Origin: Curtobacterium sp. ER1/6
Lineage (GTDB): Bacteria > Actinomycetota > Actinomycetes > Actinomycetales > Microbacteriaceae
Reading direction: 5' to 3'
Length of the DNA stretch: 64,000 nucleotides
Assembly: GCF_001742745.1 (NCBI RefSeq)
Contig: NZ_MJAK01000006.1
Location: forward strand, 62,001-126,000
In this document: piece after piece, positions 34,126 to 42,316 of the stretch
Layout: the number at the start of each line of letters is the position of its first letter
Numbering within the stretch: position 1 is the first letter of the stretch
Translations under genes and position numbers: made by a program
The notes under the pieces: model-generated
Databases searched by the model: none
What the model saw: the letters and a program-made list of their open reading frames with translations, nothing else
What the model was told of the DNA's origin: nothing

Positions 34126-35048
34126 CCACCGCGATGCCGACGGGCGTCCCCGTCGAGGCCGACGTCCCCACTGCCGTCCCGACCCCGGAGGGCATCGCGG
34201 CGACGAAGCGGATCCGCCGTCGTCGTCGCCCGGTCCGCTGGATCAGCAACACCATCGCGGTCGTGTTCTGCCTGGTGTGGATCTTCCCCGTCTACTGGAT
34301 GGTGAACACCGCGTTCAAGCCGCGGTCCGAGGCCCTGACGAGCACACCGCTGTTCGCGCCCGCCCACCCGACGATCGAGAACTTCGTCACGGCGTTCACC
34401 CGGGCCGACTTCCTCGTCTACCTCGGGAACTCGACGATCGTGGTCGTCGGTGCCGTCGTGCTGTCGCTCGCGCTCGGCATCCTGGCGTCGGCCGCGCTGT
34501 CGCGGTTCCGGTTCCGCGGGCGCCGCCCGATCCTCGTCGCGATCCTGCTCGTGCAGATGCTGCCCGGCACCGCACTGCTCATCCCGCAGTTCCTCATCTT
34601 CAACCAGGTCGGTCTGACCGGCACCTACGCCGGGCTCATCCTGGCGTACGTGGCCGCGGTGCTGCCGTTCTCGATCTGGGTGATGCGCGGGTTCTTCCTG
34701 GCGATCCCGATGGAGGTCGAGGAGGCCGCCCGCATCGACGGCGCGAGCACGTGGCAGGTCCTGACGAAGGTGCTGTTCCCGCTGGTGATGCCGGGGATGA
34801 TCGCGACGAGCGTGTTCGCGTTCATCGCTGCGTGGAACGACTACATCGTGGCGTACACGTTCATGCAGGACCAGGCGCAGTACACGTTGCCGGTCTGGCT
34901 CGCGTCGTTCACCACGCAGACGACCGGGACGGACTTCACGGGGCAGATGGCGGCGTCGGTGCTGTTCTCGCTGCCGGTCGTCGTGTTCTTCATGATCGTC
35001 CAGCGCAACCTGGTCTCCGGGATGTCCGCCGGCGCCGTCAAGGGCTGA
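34122..35048 (+). CDS. ABC sugar permease 2 (MalG-like)
   Basis: A 308-aa membrane protein. GTG at 34122 overlaps the previous stop (GTGA), with GGGAG upstream. The EAA motif EEAARIDGASTWQVLTKVLFPLVMPG is clear, and the N-terminal FPVYWMVNTAFKP is standard. No nucleotide-binding subunit is encoded nearby, so the system probably uses a shared MsiK-type ATPase, as many actinobacterial sugar importers do. Confidence 0.93.
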   Translation: MTTAMPTGVPVEADVPTAVPTPEGIAATKRIRRRRRPVRWISNTIAVVFCLVWIFPVYWMVNTAFKPRSEALTSTPLFAPAHPTIENFVTAFTRADFLVYLGNSTIVVVGAVVLSLALGILASAALSRFRFRGRRPILVAILLVQMLPGTALLIPQFLIFNQVGLTGTYAGLILAYVAAVLPFSIWVMRGFFLAIPMEVEEAARIDGASTWQVLTKVLFPLVMPGMIATSVFAFIAAWNDYIVAYTFMQDQAQYTLPVWLASFTTQTTGTDFTGQMAASVLFSLPVVVFFMIVQRNLVSGMSAGAVKG

Positions 35049-35052
35049 CCGT

Positions 35053-35096
35053 CGGACGGGAGGCGCGGTGCGGGCCCGCACCGCGCCTCCCGTCCG
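35053..35096. repeat. dispersed palindromic element, copy 5 (perfect 44-bp palindrome)
   Basis: Both 22-base halves are exact complements with no spacer: 35053-35074 (CGGACGGGAGGCGCGG, then TGCGGG) and 35075-35096. It begins 4 bp after the permease stop, between convergent genes. Confidence 0.9.
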
Positions 35097-35139
35097 TCCG
35101 CTGGTCGCGTCGCGGATCCGCCCGCCTGCTGCGGTCCGG

Positions 35140-36132
35140 TCAGCCCCGGCTCGTGACCGGGCTCGGGGGACCGAGCAGCCGCGTGGTCCAGTCGGCCAGG
35201 GCTGCGGTCGCGGACCGCGACACCGCGGCACCGGGCACCATGCTCGTGAAGCCGTGGAACGCGCCCGGCCAGACGTGCAGCTCGGCGTCGACCCCGGCCG
35301 CCCACAGGGCACTCGCCCAGGCGACGGTCTCGTCGCGGAACACCTCGGCGCTGCCGCAGTCGATGTACGTGCGCGGGAGCCCGGACAGGTCGTCCGCGCG
35401 GGCGGGTGCCGCGTACGGCGAGACGTCGGCCGTACCGCGTCGGTCGCCCAGGTAGGCGCCCCAGCTGAAGTGCATCGCCTGTCGGTCCGCGATCCCCACC
35501 CCGTCGATCTGGTGCGTCGACACGGTGTCGTCGCGGTCGTCGAGCATCGGGGAGACCAGGACCTGGGCGAACAGCTCCGGCCCCCGGCGGTCGCGGGCCA
35601 GCAGTGCGGTCCCGGCGGCGAGCCCGCCGCCGGCGCTCTGGCCGGCGACGACGATGCGTGCGGGGTCGATGCCGAGCTCGTCCGCGTGGTCCGCGACCCA
35701 CACGAGCCCGGCGTAGCAGTCCTCGACGGGGGTGGGGTCCGGGTGCTCGGGGGCGAGGCGGTAGTCGACGCTGACGAGCACGACGTCGTGGTCGAGCAGC
35801 CAGTCGTCGTAGGAGTCGAGGTTGCCGAGGTGGTGCCCCATCACCATCCCGCCGCCGTGGATTGTGTAGACCGCGGTGGTCGGGCCGGTCCGTCCGGTGC
35901 GCTGGATCACCGCCAGGTCGATCGGGACGCCGAGGTGACCGGGGACGCTGACGGTGCGGCGCTCGTACCCGCGGGCGCGCAGGCGGTCGTCGAGCTCCTG
36001 CTCGGTGACCTCGAGCGCACGCATGCGGGGGAGGGCGGCGGCGTCGATCGTGAACGGACCCCGGGCCGTCAGCGCGGTGAGGAAGACGTCGAGCTCGGGG
36101 TCGAACGGCGGGCGGGTCGTGGTGTCAGGCAC
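35140..36132 (-). CDS. alpha/beta hydrolase, hormone-sensitive-lipase family
   Basis: A 330-aa esterase: oxyanion IHGGGMVMGH, SVDYRLAPEHPDPTPVEDCY, nucleophile Ser in VAGQSAGGGLA, Asp in CGSAEVFRDE and His in PGAFHGF. There is no signal peptide. It hydrolyses short acyl or aryl esters. GTG at 36132 overlaps the MFS stop by 8 bp with AGGAG upstream, so the two are coupled; the exporter may remove the ester or its product. Confidence 0.9.
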   Translation of the reverse strand: MPDTTTRPPFDPELDVFLTALTARGPFTIDAAALPRMRALEVTEQELDDRLRARGYERRTVSVPGHLGVPIDLAVIQRTGRTGPTTAVYTIHGGGMVMGHHLGNLDSYDDWLLDHDVVLVSVDYRLAPEHPDPTPVEDCYAGLVWVADHADELGIDPARIVVAGQSAGGGLAAGTALLARDRRGPELFAQVLVSPMLDDRDDTVSTHQIDGVGIADRQAMHFSWGAYLGDRRGTADVSPYAAPARADDLSGLPRTYIDCGSAEVFRDETVAWASALWAAGVDAELHVWPGAFHGFTSMVPGAAVSRSATAALADWTTRLLGPPSPVTSRG

Positions 36133-37648
36133 GGGAAGACTCCTGGGAGGTGGTGGGTGCGGGCTGCTGCGTGGACGGGAGGGGAGCGGAGGTCGGTGCG
36201 GGGTCGGTGCGGCGCCGTCGACCGCGCAGGACGCCGACGCCGACGAGCAGTGCGGCGGCGCACGTCACGACGGCACCGGCGACCTGGACGGCACCGAGGA
36301 CCGCCGTCGTGTGGGCTGCGGTGGGGTGCGCAACGGTGACGCTGCCGGGGACGAGCACGGCGAGGACCGTGCCGGTGGCGGCGATGCCCACCGCGGTGGC
36401 GAGCTCGCTCGCGGTGTCGACGAGTGCCGCGCCGATCGAGGTGCGGTCGGCGGGCAGCCCGGAGAGGACGTTGCTCCCCGCCACAGCGCCCACGACCCGC
36501 ATGCCGACCGCCACCAGGGCGAGTGCGCCGGCGACCGCGGGGTAGCCCGTCCGACCGGCGACGGTGAAGACCGCCAGGCCGACGACGACCGCGGTGGCGC
36601 TGGTCCACGCGGCACGCTCGAGCCCGACGCGCCGCACGAAGGGTCCGACGAAGCGTCCGGCGGCGAGCAGGACGACGACCTGGGGCAGGGTGCCGACGGC
36701 GGCGAGTGCGGGCGGCCACCCCCAGGCGGACTGGAGCTGCAGGGTCACCAGCCACGAGAGCCCGGCAGTCGCCAGGCCCGCGGCCGCCTTGTGCGCGAGC
36801 CCGCTGGCGACGAGCGGCCGGGCGAGCAGGGCGATGTCGAGCATCGGCGAGCGGGCGGTGCGCTCGCGCAGGACGAACCCCACGACGGCCGCGATCGTCG
36901 CGGCGGCGACGGCCCACGCGACCGTCCCGGCACCCTCGACCGCGAGGGTCGGCGTGACGAGGACACCGGTGACGGCGGCCGTGCCGAGGGCGGCGCCGAC
37001 CAGGTCGAGCGGCTCGCGGTGCAGGTCGTCGGGGCCGTCGGGTCGCACCCCGGCACGGATGCCGACCAGCGCGACCAGTGCGATCGGGGCGTTCGCGACC
37101 AGGAGGACCTGCCACGGGGCCACCGCCAGGACGAGGCCGCCGATCGTCGGCCCGACCGCGAGCCCGACGAGGCCCGCGGTCGACACCACCGTGAGAGCGC
37201 GGACCCGCAGGTCATCGGTGGCGACGAGCCGGAAGGTCAGTGCCATCGAGCCGGGCGTCGTCATCGCGGCGGCGAGCCCCATCAGAGCACGGACGACGAC
37301 GAGCTGCTCCACCGACGTGACGAGGGGGGTCGCCGCGCTGACCAGGGCGAGGAGCACCAGGCCGGTGAGCATCGTGCGCCGTCGGCCGAACCGGTCGGCG
37401 ACCGACCCGAACAGGAGCATGAGCCCGCCGAACGCCACGGAGTAGGCGCCGGAGACCCACTGCAGCGACGTGGTCGACGCGGAGAGGTCCCGTCCGATGG
37501 TGGGCAACGCCACGGTGAGGACCGAGTTGTCGAGCATCTCGAACAGGAAGACCGCGGACAGTCCGGCGAGGGCGACCCACGCGTCGCGCAGGCGGGCGGG
37601 CTCGGTGCGAGCGGGTGGGGTGTGAGCAGGCGGGATCCGAGTAGGCAC
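36125..37648 (-). CDS. MFS drug exporter, DHA2 (EmrB/QacA) family
   Basis: A 507-aa protein with about 14 helices. Motifs: FLFEMLDNSVLTVALPTIGRDL, GSVADRFGRRRTML (motif A) and GLVGLAVGPTIGGLVLAV (motif C of proton-driven exporters). GTG at 37648 follows AAGGAG by 7 bases. The C-terminal tail is polar. It is divergent from an SDR gene, and no TetR-type repressor is adjacent. Confidence 0.9.
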   Translation of the reverse strand: MPTRIPPAHTPPARTEPARLRDAWVALAGLSAVFLFEMLDNSVLTVALPTIGRDLSASTTSLQWVSGAYSVAFGGLMLLFGSVADRFGRRRTMLTGLVLLALVSAATPLVTSVEQLVVVRALMGLAAAMTTPGSMALTFRLVATDDLRVRALTVVSTAGLVGLAVGPTIGGLVLAVAPWQVLLVANAPIALVALVGIRAGVRPDGPDDLHREPLDLVGAALGTAAVTGVLVTPTLAVEGAGTVAWAVAAATIAAVVGFVLRERTARSPMLDIALLARPLVASGLAHKAAAGLATAGLSWLVTLQLQSAWGWPPALAAVGTLPQVVVLLAAGRFVGPFVRRVGLERAAWTSATAVVVGLAVFTVAGRTGYPAVAGALALVAVGMRVVGAVAGSNVLSGLPADRTSIGAALVDTASELATAVGIAATGTVLAVLVPGSVTVAHPTAAHTTAVLGAVQVAGAVVTCAAALLVGVGVLRGRRRRTDPAPTSAPLPSTQQPAPTTSQESSRA

Positions 37649-37748
37649 GGGTGCACTCCTTCGATGAAGAAGTGGCGACTCCCGTGAGACGCGTGCTCGC
37701 TCCCGTCCGCCGGAGCGGAGCAGGATTTTTCCCTCTGGGCGTGACTGT

Positions 37749-37762
37749 ACCGCGATCGCGGT
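37749..37762. promoter_or_regulatory. 14-bp perfect palindrome in divergent promoter region
   Basis: ACCGCGATCGCGGT lies 34 bp before the SDR start and ~100 bp before the MFS start. It could be an operator for both genes. Confidence 0.35.
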
Positions 37763-37795
37763 CGACCGCGCCACCGCCGGGTGTACGCAGGATCC

Positions 37796-38599
37796 ATGAG
37801 CCGTCCCCACTCTCCCTTCCGCGGCCTCCGAGCCCTCGTCACCGGCGCCAGCGGGGGGATCGGCGAGGCGCTCGCCCTCGGGCTCGCCGCAGCCGGCGCC
37901 GACGTCGTGCTGGTCGCCCGGTCCGAGGGGCGGCTCGACGCGCTCGCCGAGCGCATCCGCCGCGACCACGGCGTGACGGCGACGGTGCTCCCCGCGGACC
38001 TCGCCACGGCGGACGGCGTCGACGGGATCGTCGAACGGCTCGAGGGCACCCGGGTCGACATCGTCGTCGCGAACGCCGGCGTCGGGGACCACGGTCCCTT
38101 CGCCGCCGCGACCGACGACCGGCTCCGGACTCAGGTCGACCTCAACTGCACCGCGGTCGTCCGGCTCGTGCACGCGTTCCTGCCCGCCATGCTCGAGCGC
38201 CGGATCGGCGGCGTCATGACCGTGGCGTCGACGGCCGCGTTCCAACCGACGCCGCAGATGGCCGTCTACGGCGCGACGAAGGCGTTCGTGCTGTCCTTCA
38301 CCGAGGCGGTCTGGCAGGAGAACCGGGGGAGCGGAGTCAGGTTCCTCGCGCTCTGCCCCGGCCCCACCGCGACGGGCTTCTTCGACGAGGCGGCGCGGGG
38401 AGCGGGGTCGGCGGGCGTCATGGAACGCGGGCGGCAGTCGGCGGAGCAGGTCGCGGCCGTGGGACTCCGGGCGTTCGCGCGGCAGGGCGGCCCGACGGTG
38501 GTGTCCGGCCTCGGCAACGCGGTGACGGCGAACGCGCACCGGTTCGTCCCGCGCGGACTGATGGCACGGATGTCGGCGCTCGTCACCGGCGGGGAGTGA
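37796..38599 (+). CDS. short-chain dehydrogenase/reductase
   Basis: A 267-aa oxidoreductase. TGASGGIGEALA (cofactor site, NADP-type with Arg in VARSEGRL), VANAGVGDHG, Ser in VASTAAFQ, YGATK (catalytic Tyr and Lys) and CPGPTATGFF. It belongs to the DltE-like classical SDR group. ATG at 37796 has AGGA upstream. The substrate is unknown. Confidence 0.9.
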   Translation: MSRPHSPFRGLRALVTGASGGIGEALALGLAAAGADVVLVARSEGRLDALAERIRRDHGVTATVLPADLATADGVDGIVERLEGTRVDIVVANAGVGDHGPFAAATDDRLRTQVDLNCTAVVRLVHAFLPAMLERRIGGVMTVASTAAFQPTPQMAVYGATKAFVLSFTEAVWQENRGSGVRFLALCPGPTATGFFDEAARGAGSAGVMERGRQSAEQVAAVGLRAFARQGGPTVVSGLGNAVTANAHRFVPRGLMARMSALVTGGE

Positions 38600-38633
38600 T
38601 CGTCCGGGCCGGCTGGTCACCGGGAGGGGCTGC

Positions 38634-39140
38634 TCACCCGTAGCCCTCGCTGTACAGCCGCCAACCGTCGGCGGTGTGGCGGAAGCAGAACTGCCACCCC
38701 GCGAGCGTCCCCGGGTCGTCGCCGGTCATGTTCGTCTGCGTGACGTCCACCGGGATGCACTGCACCGCGACCCCGCCGTTCTCGTCCGCGGGCCGTCGCT
38801 CGACGCTGCCGACGTTCCGGTGGGCGAGCAGGTCCGGGTGCTCGTCGAGCCAGGACGTCGGCTGCCGCTGCCCGCACCACGCCTGGTCGGGTGACGACGG
38901 TGCGTGCGCAGCCGTGAGGGCTTCGGTCACCGCGCAGTCGTGGGCCTCGGCGGCGCGGAGGTACACCCGCAGCACCTGCTCCGACGAGGCGCTCGCCGGA
39001 GGGAGGCGTCGCGCGGTCTCGGCGGCGTGCTCGAGGTGCACGCCGACGCCGGCCCCCGTGACGACGACGGCCAGCGCGGCAGCCGGCACGAGGACCGGCA
39101 GGCCCCGTCGTCGTGGTGCTCGGTCGTGCGTCGTGTCCGT
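38634..39140 (-). CDS. membrane-anchored exported protein, apparent ACG start
   Basis: A frame of ~168 codons encoding a basic N-terminus (HDRAPRRR), one helix (LPVLVPAAALAVVVTGAGVGV) and an outside domain with four cysteines (HDCAV, AWCGQ, VQCIP, QFCFR) and GWRLYSEGYG. A strong AGGAGG (39145-39150) is followed at 4 bases by ACG, not ATG; no ATG/GTG/TTG lies in frame near it. The first in-frame GTG (39089) would remove the basic residues. Either ACG starts translation or the gene lost its start. No family is recognised. Confidence 0.6.
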   Translation of the reverse strand, partial: TDTTHDRAPRRRGLPVLVPAAALAVVVTGAGVGVHLEHAAETARRLPPASASSEQVLRVYLRAAEAHDCAVTEALTAAHAPSSPDQAWCGQRQPTSWLDEHPDLLAHRNVGSVERRPADENGGVAVQCIPVDVTQTNMTGDDPGTLAGWQFCFRHTADGWRLYSEGYG

Positions 39141-39414
39141 GGCGCCTCCTTCGACAAGCGGTCGGATCCCCCTCGTCCCGACCCTGACACGGCACCCCTT
39201 CCGTCGGCATCCTCCTGCGGGACGAAGCCGACCGGCCGGTCGGCTGGTCGGACCGTCGGAACGACGACGCACGGTGCCGGAGCCAGCAGGGAGTCCCTCA
39301 GCCCGTGACACGAGGGAAGCCTGTGGTATATCACACGCGGTCCCGGGGTCCTTTCCGCTTACGGTCGGACTGCCGGGAGTGAAGGCCTCCCGGTTCTCGA
39401 GAGAGGGAGGAACC

Positions 39415-39969
39415 ATGTCGAACTTCCGGAGCCGATCGATCGGTGTCGCACTCGCCGGCGCTCTCGTCATCACCGGCGGGCTGGTCAACGCACCCGTTGC
39501 GAACGCTGCCACTGGCCCACCGGTCGACGCGTCCGTCGTCCCGATCGACGCCGGCAGCCGTCCGCTCGCGATGGAGACCGTCCGGCGAGCCGTCGAGGAA
39601 GCCCGATCGGCAGGTGCTGTCGCGGACGAGCGTACCGAGGCCGACGGAACGAAGACCGTCGTGATCGAGGGCGACGACGGGGCAACGCTGGAACTGAACA
39701 CGGGCGGGACCAGTGCTCGGCTGGGTGCTGGGACCGACAAGTACGGCATGTTCGTCGCCTTCAACGCGTTCGACCAGAACCTGATCATCAGCGGTGCGTT
39801 GACGGCGATCGCGTCCGGCATGTGCGCGCTCGGTCCCGCGGTGTGCGCAGTCGCCCAGGTGGCTGCACTCCTCGCCAGCAACGCCATCAGCAACGGTGGT
39901 GGTGTCCGGTGCGGTACCAAGTCCCTCCGCGTCTACCCGATCTCGCACAGGGCACCCCGGTGCGCCTGA
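39415..39969 (+). CDS. secreted protein with hydrophobic Cys-containing C-terminus, bacteriocin-like
   Basis: A 184-aa protein. GGGAGG precedes the ATG. The signal peptide (SIGVALAGALVITGGLVNAPVANA) is cut near residue 29-31. A polar acidic region (~30-120) leads to a hydrophobic segment (NLIISGALTAIASGMCALGPAVCAVAQVAALLASNAISNGGG) and a basic tail with two more Cys (VRCGTKSLRVYPISHRAPRCA). A pro-region plus hydrophobic, cysteine-bearing C-terminus resembles precursor layouts of secreted antimicrobial proteins. The family is not recognised. The next gene overlaps it. Confidence 0.7.
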   Translation: MSNFRSRSIGVALAGALVITGGLVNAPVANAATGPPVDASVVPIDAGSRPLAMETVRRAVEEARSAGAVADERTEADGTKTVVIEGDDGATLELNTGGTSARLGAGTDKYGMFVAFNAFDQNLIISGALTAIASGMCALGPAVCAVAQVAALLASNAISNGGGVRCGTKSLRVYPISHRAPRCA

Positions 39970-40184
39970 AGGCCCGAGCCGTGGCGTCGGTCCTGACGAA
40001 CGTCTGGTTCGCGGTCGCCGTTGCCGTGGTGCTGCTGGTGGCCGGCTCTGCGTTCTTCTCCAGCACCGTGGACACGCCCTATCAGTGGGTGGGCGCGGCG
40101 CTCAACGGGCTCGCCGTGGGGGTGAGCGGCGTCTACGTCGGCACGACGGCTCGCCATCCCCGTCGACGGGACACGAGGCCCTGA
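39960..40184 (+). CDS. 74-aa membrane protein, candidate immunity protein
   Basis: GTG at 39960 lies inside the 3' end of the secreted-protein gene (10-bp overlap). It encodes two transmembrane helices (VLTNVWFAVAVAVVLLVAGSAFF and WVGAALNGLAVGVSGVYVG) and a basic C-terminus (RHPRRRDTRP). Small basic two-helix proteins directly after a secreted peptide gene are often immunity proteins; that role is inferred from layout only. Confidence 0.65.
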   Translation: MRLKARAVASVLTNVWFAVAVAVVLLVAGSAFFSSTVDTPYQWVGAALNGLAVGVSGVYVGTTARHPRRRDTRP

Positions 40185-40189
40185 ACCGA

Positions 40190-40230
40190 CGGACGGGAGG
40201 CGCGGTGCCAGCTGGCACCGTCCTCCCTCG
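40190..40230. repeat. dispersed palindromic element, copy 6 (decayed right arm)
   Basis: CGGACGGGAGGCGCGG begins the left arm. The centre GGTGCCAGCTGGCACC (40204-40219) is a perfect 16-bp palindrome, identical to that of copy 7, but the right arm is broken. Confidence 0.7.
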
Positions 40231-40241
40231 CAAGCTCGGTC

Positions 40242-40288
40242 GGCGCGCCCCGCACAACGCTTCGCGTTGCCGCTGAGCGGGGCGCGCC
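40242..40288. terminator. long hairpin between convergent genes
   Basis: GGCGCGCCCCGC (40242-40253) pairs with GCGGGGCGCGCC (40277-40288), and AACGC/GCGTT form an inner stem. It lies 16 bp past the oxidoreductase stop. Confidence 0.75.
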
Positions 40289-40303
40289 CGTCCTGGTGGC
40301 TGA

Positions 40304-41419
40304 CTACGCGTCCACGCCCTCCGCGAGCACGGCGGCCGCGGGGTCGAAGTCCTCCGGCAGTGGCTCCGGCTTCGTGATGCGCGAGGTGATCTCGACGGCC
40401 TGGCCGGAGTCGGCGGCGTCGCGGATGCCGAGCATCACGTCGAGCGCGTGCGACGCGACGGCGCCGGAGGCACGCTCCGGGCGGCCCTCGGCGATGGCGC
40501 GTGCCATCTCGACGACGCCCGTGCCGCGACCCCACGTGGAGCCCTTGTGCTCGAGGGTCGTCGGCTCGTCCTTGCCGAGCGTCCACAGCGTGCTGTCGCC
40601 GTCGAAGACGTTCGGGTCCGGGAGCACGATCGTGCCCTCGGAGCCGTTGATCTCGACGAAGCCGTTGCGGGGCAGGGCGTGCTGGAACGACAGGGTCGTC
40701 TGCGCGGACTGGCCGTCGGCGAACGAGATGAGCGCGGCGTGGTGCGTGGGCACCTCGACGGGGAACTCGGTGCCGGCGCGGGGACCCGAGCCGATCACGC
40801 GGGTCTCGCGCGACTTCGACGCCACCGCCTGCACGCGCGAGGCGGAGCCGAACGCGTGGAGCAGGGTCGTGACGTAGTACGGGCCGATGTCGAACAGCGG
40901 ACCGGCGCCCTGCGCGTACAGGAACTCGGGGTCCGGGTGCCACTGGTCCGGGCCGGGGACGTGGAACATCGTCGTCGCGGTGAGCGGCGTGCCGATGTCA
41001 CCGCGGGCGATGGCGCGGATCGCGGTCTGGATGCCGGCACCGAGCACGGTGTCGGGGGCGGTCGCGTACCGGACACCGGCGGCCGACGCGGCGGCGAGCA
41101 GCGCCTGGGCGTCCTCGGCCGTGGTGGCGACCGGCTTCTCGCTCCAGGTGTGCTTGCCGGCGGCGATGATCTGCTGGCCGACCTTGGCGTGCTCGGCCGG
41201 GATCGTGATGTTGACGACGATCGAGATGTCGTCGCGGGCGAGGAGCTCCTCGACCGTGCCGGACGCGGGAACGCCGTACTTCTCGGCCTGCGAGGCCGCG
41301 CGCTCGAGGATGAGGTCGGCGACCATCAGGACCTCGACGTCGGCGAACTGCGTCAGGTTGGTCAGGTACTGGTCCGAGATGTTGCCGGCACCGATGATGC
41401 CGACTCCGACGCGGGTCAC
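40304..41419 (-). CDS. Gfo/Idh/MocA-family oxidoreductase
   Basis: A 371-aa NAD(P)-dependent sugar or polyol dehydrogenase. The Rossmann fold has VGIIGAGNISDQYL; the EKP motif is SEKPVATT; the C-terminal domain has GPLFDIGPYYVTTLLHAFG (Asp and Tyr near the active site). GTG overlaps the stop of the isomerase gene (GTGA). With the isomerase/epimerase and an MFS importer it forms an inositol- or sugar-type catabolic set; the exact sugar is not visible. Confidence 0.92.
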   Translation of the reverse strand: MTRVGVGIIGAGNISDQYLTNLTQFADVEVLMVADLILERAASQAEKYGVPASGTVEELLARDDISIVVNITIPAEHAKVGQQIIAAGKHTWSEKPVATTAEDAQALLAAASAAGVRYATAPDTVLGAGIQTAIRAIARGDIGTPLTATTMFHVPGPDQWHPDPEFLYAQGAGPLFDIGPYYVTTLLHAFGSASRVQAVASKSRETRVIGSGPRAGTEFPVEVPTHHAALISFADGQSAQTTLSFQHALPRNGFVEINGSEGTIVLPDPNVFDGDSTLWTLGKDEPTTLEHKGSTWGRGTGVVEMARAIAEGRPERASGAVASHALDVMLGIRDAADSGQAVEITSRITKPEPLPEDFDPAAAVLAEGVDA

Positions 41420-42216
41420 TTGTCGTTGCCCTTGAGCCAGGCGAGCGACTCGGTGATGCCCTGGAAGACGTCGCCGGAGTACGCGTCGAACTCGACCACG
41501 CGGATCGCCTGCGGCGCGGCGGCGAGGATGCCCGCCACGTCGACGTCGCCCTGGCCGGCCGGGGTCTGGTTCTCGAAGGCACGCTGCAGGGCCTCGGGCA
41601 CGACGAGCGCGCTCTCGGACGAGGGCAGCGCGGTGAGGATGTCACCGTCGACCTTGCCGTCCTTGACGTGGATCGCGACGACGCGGTCGCCGAGCGACTG
41701 CAGGACGGCCGGTGCGTCGGCGCCGCCGACGGTCGCCCAGAAGGTGTCGACCTCGAGGACGGTCTCCGGCGAGAGCTGCGACACGAAGAGCTCGTAGACG
41801 GTCCGGCCGTCGACCTTGTTCGTGAACTCCCACTGGTGGTTGTGGTAGCCGAAGCGCAGGCCGCGGGCGGTGGCCTCGGCGGTGAGCTCGTTGACGCGCT
41901 CGGCGATCTTCGCGACGTCGTCGGCGGTCTGCCAGCGGTCGGTCGGGATGAACGGGTCGATGACCGTCTGGATGCCGAGACGCTCGGCGGCGTCCCAGAT
42001 CGGCGCGGTGTCCTCGGCGTCGATCACGGCGACGTGACCGGACGGGGCCTTGAGGCCCGTGGCGGCGAAGGCCTTCTCGAGGTCGGCGGCGCGCTCGACG
42101 AACGCGTACGGCTCGACGTTCTCGTAGCCGATCTCGCGCACCCGGGCGATGGCCTTGTCGAGGTCTTCGGCGATGGCGTCGCGCAGCGAGTACAGCTGCA
42201 CAGAGGTGGTGGGCAT
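41416..42216 (-). CDS. sugar phosphate isomerase/epimerase (xylose-isomerase-like TIM barrel)
   Basis: A 266-aa metal-dependent TIM-barrel enzyme: SVQLYSLRDAIAEDLDKAIARVREIGYENVEPY, GYHNHQWEF, LEVDTFWA, VAIHVKDG and VVEFDAYSG supply the usual Glu/Asp/His metal ligands. Related proteins act as inosose dehydratases or ketose epimerases. AAGGAG precedes the ATG. It is first gene of a two-gene operon, divergent from an MFS gene. Confidence 0.9.
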   Translation of the reverse strand: MPTTSVQLYSLRDAIAEDLDKAIARVREIGYENVEPYAFVERAADLEKAFAATGLKAPSGHVAVIDAEDTAPIWDAAERLGIQTVIDPFIPTDRWQTADDVAKIAERVNELTAEATARGLRFGYHNHQWEFTNKVDGRTVYELFVSQLSPETVLEVDTFWATVGGADAPAVLQSLGDRVVAIHVKDGKVDGDILTALPSSESALVVPEALQRAFENQTPAGQGDVDVAGILAAAPQAIRVVEFDAYSGDVFQGITESLAWLKGNDK

Positions 42217-42316
42217 GGCAGAGGGCTCCTTCGGTCCTGTCTGGGTGTCGCGGCATCTGGTGTCGCAGCCCGTCGAGGATCGATGCTCCCCGGCGAGATC
42301 GATCACGACGCTACCC

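Noticed and set aside
34122-35048. Missing ABC ATPase as a sign of a broken operon
   Set aside because: Actinobacterial family-1 sugar importers commonly share a remote MsiK-type ATPase, and all three visible subunits are intact.
36129-37687. Long plus-strand frame opposite the DHA2 exporter
   Set aside because: It has low-complexity Asp/Gly/Arg composition, no start signals, and lies fully antisense to a gene with clear MFS motifs.
39321-39334. TGTGGTATATCACA as a GntR-type operator or promoter
   Set aside because: Imperfect dyad about 80 bp before the secreted-protein start, with no GntR gene nearby; too weak to annotate.
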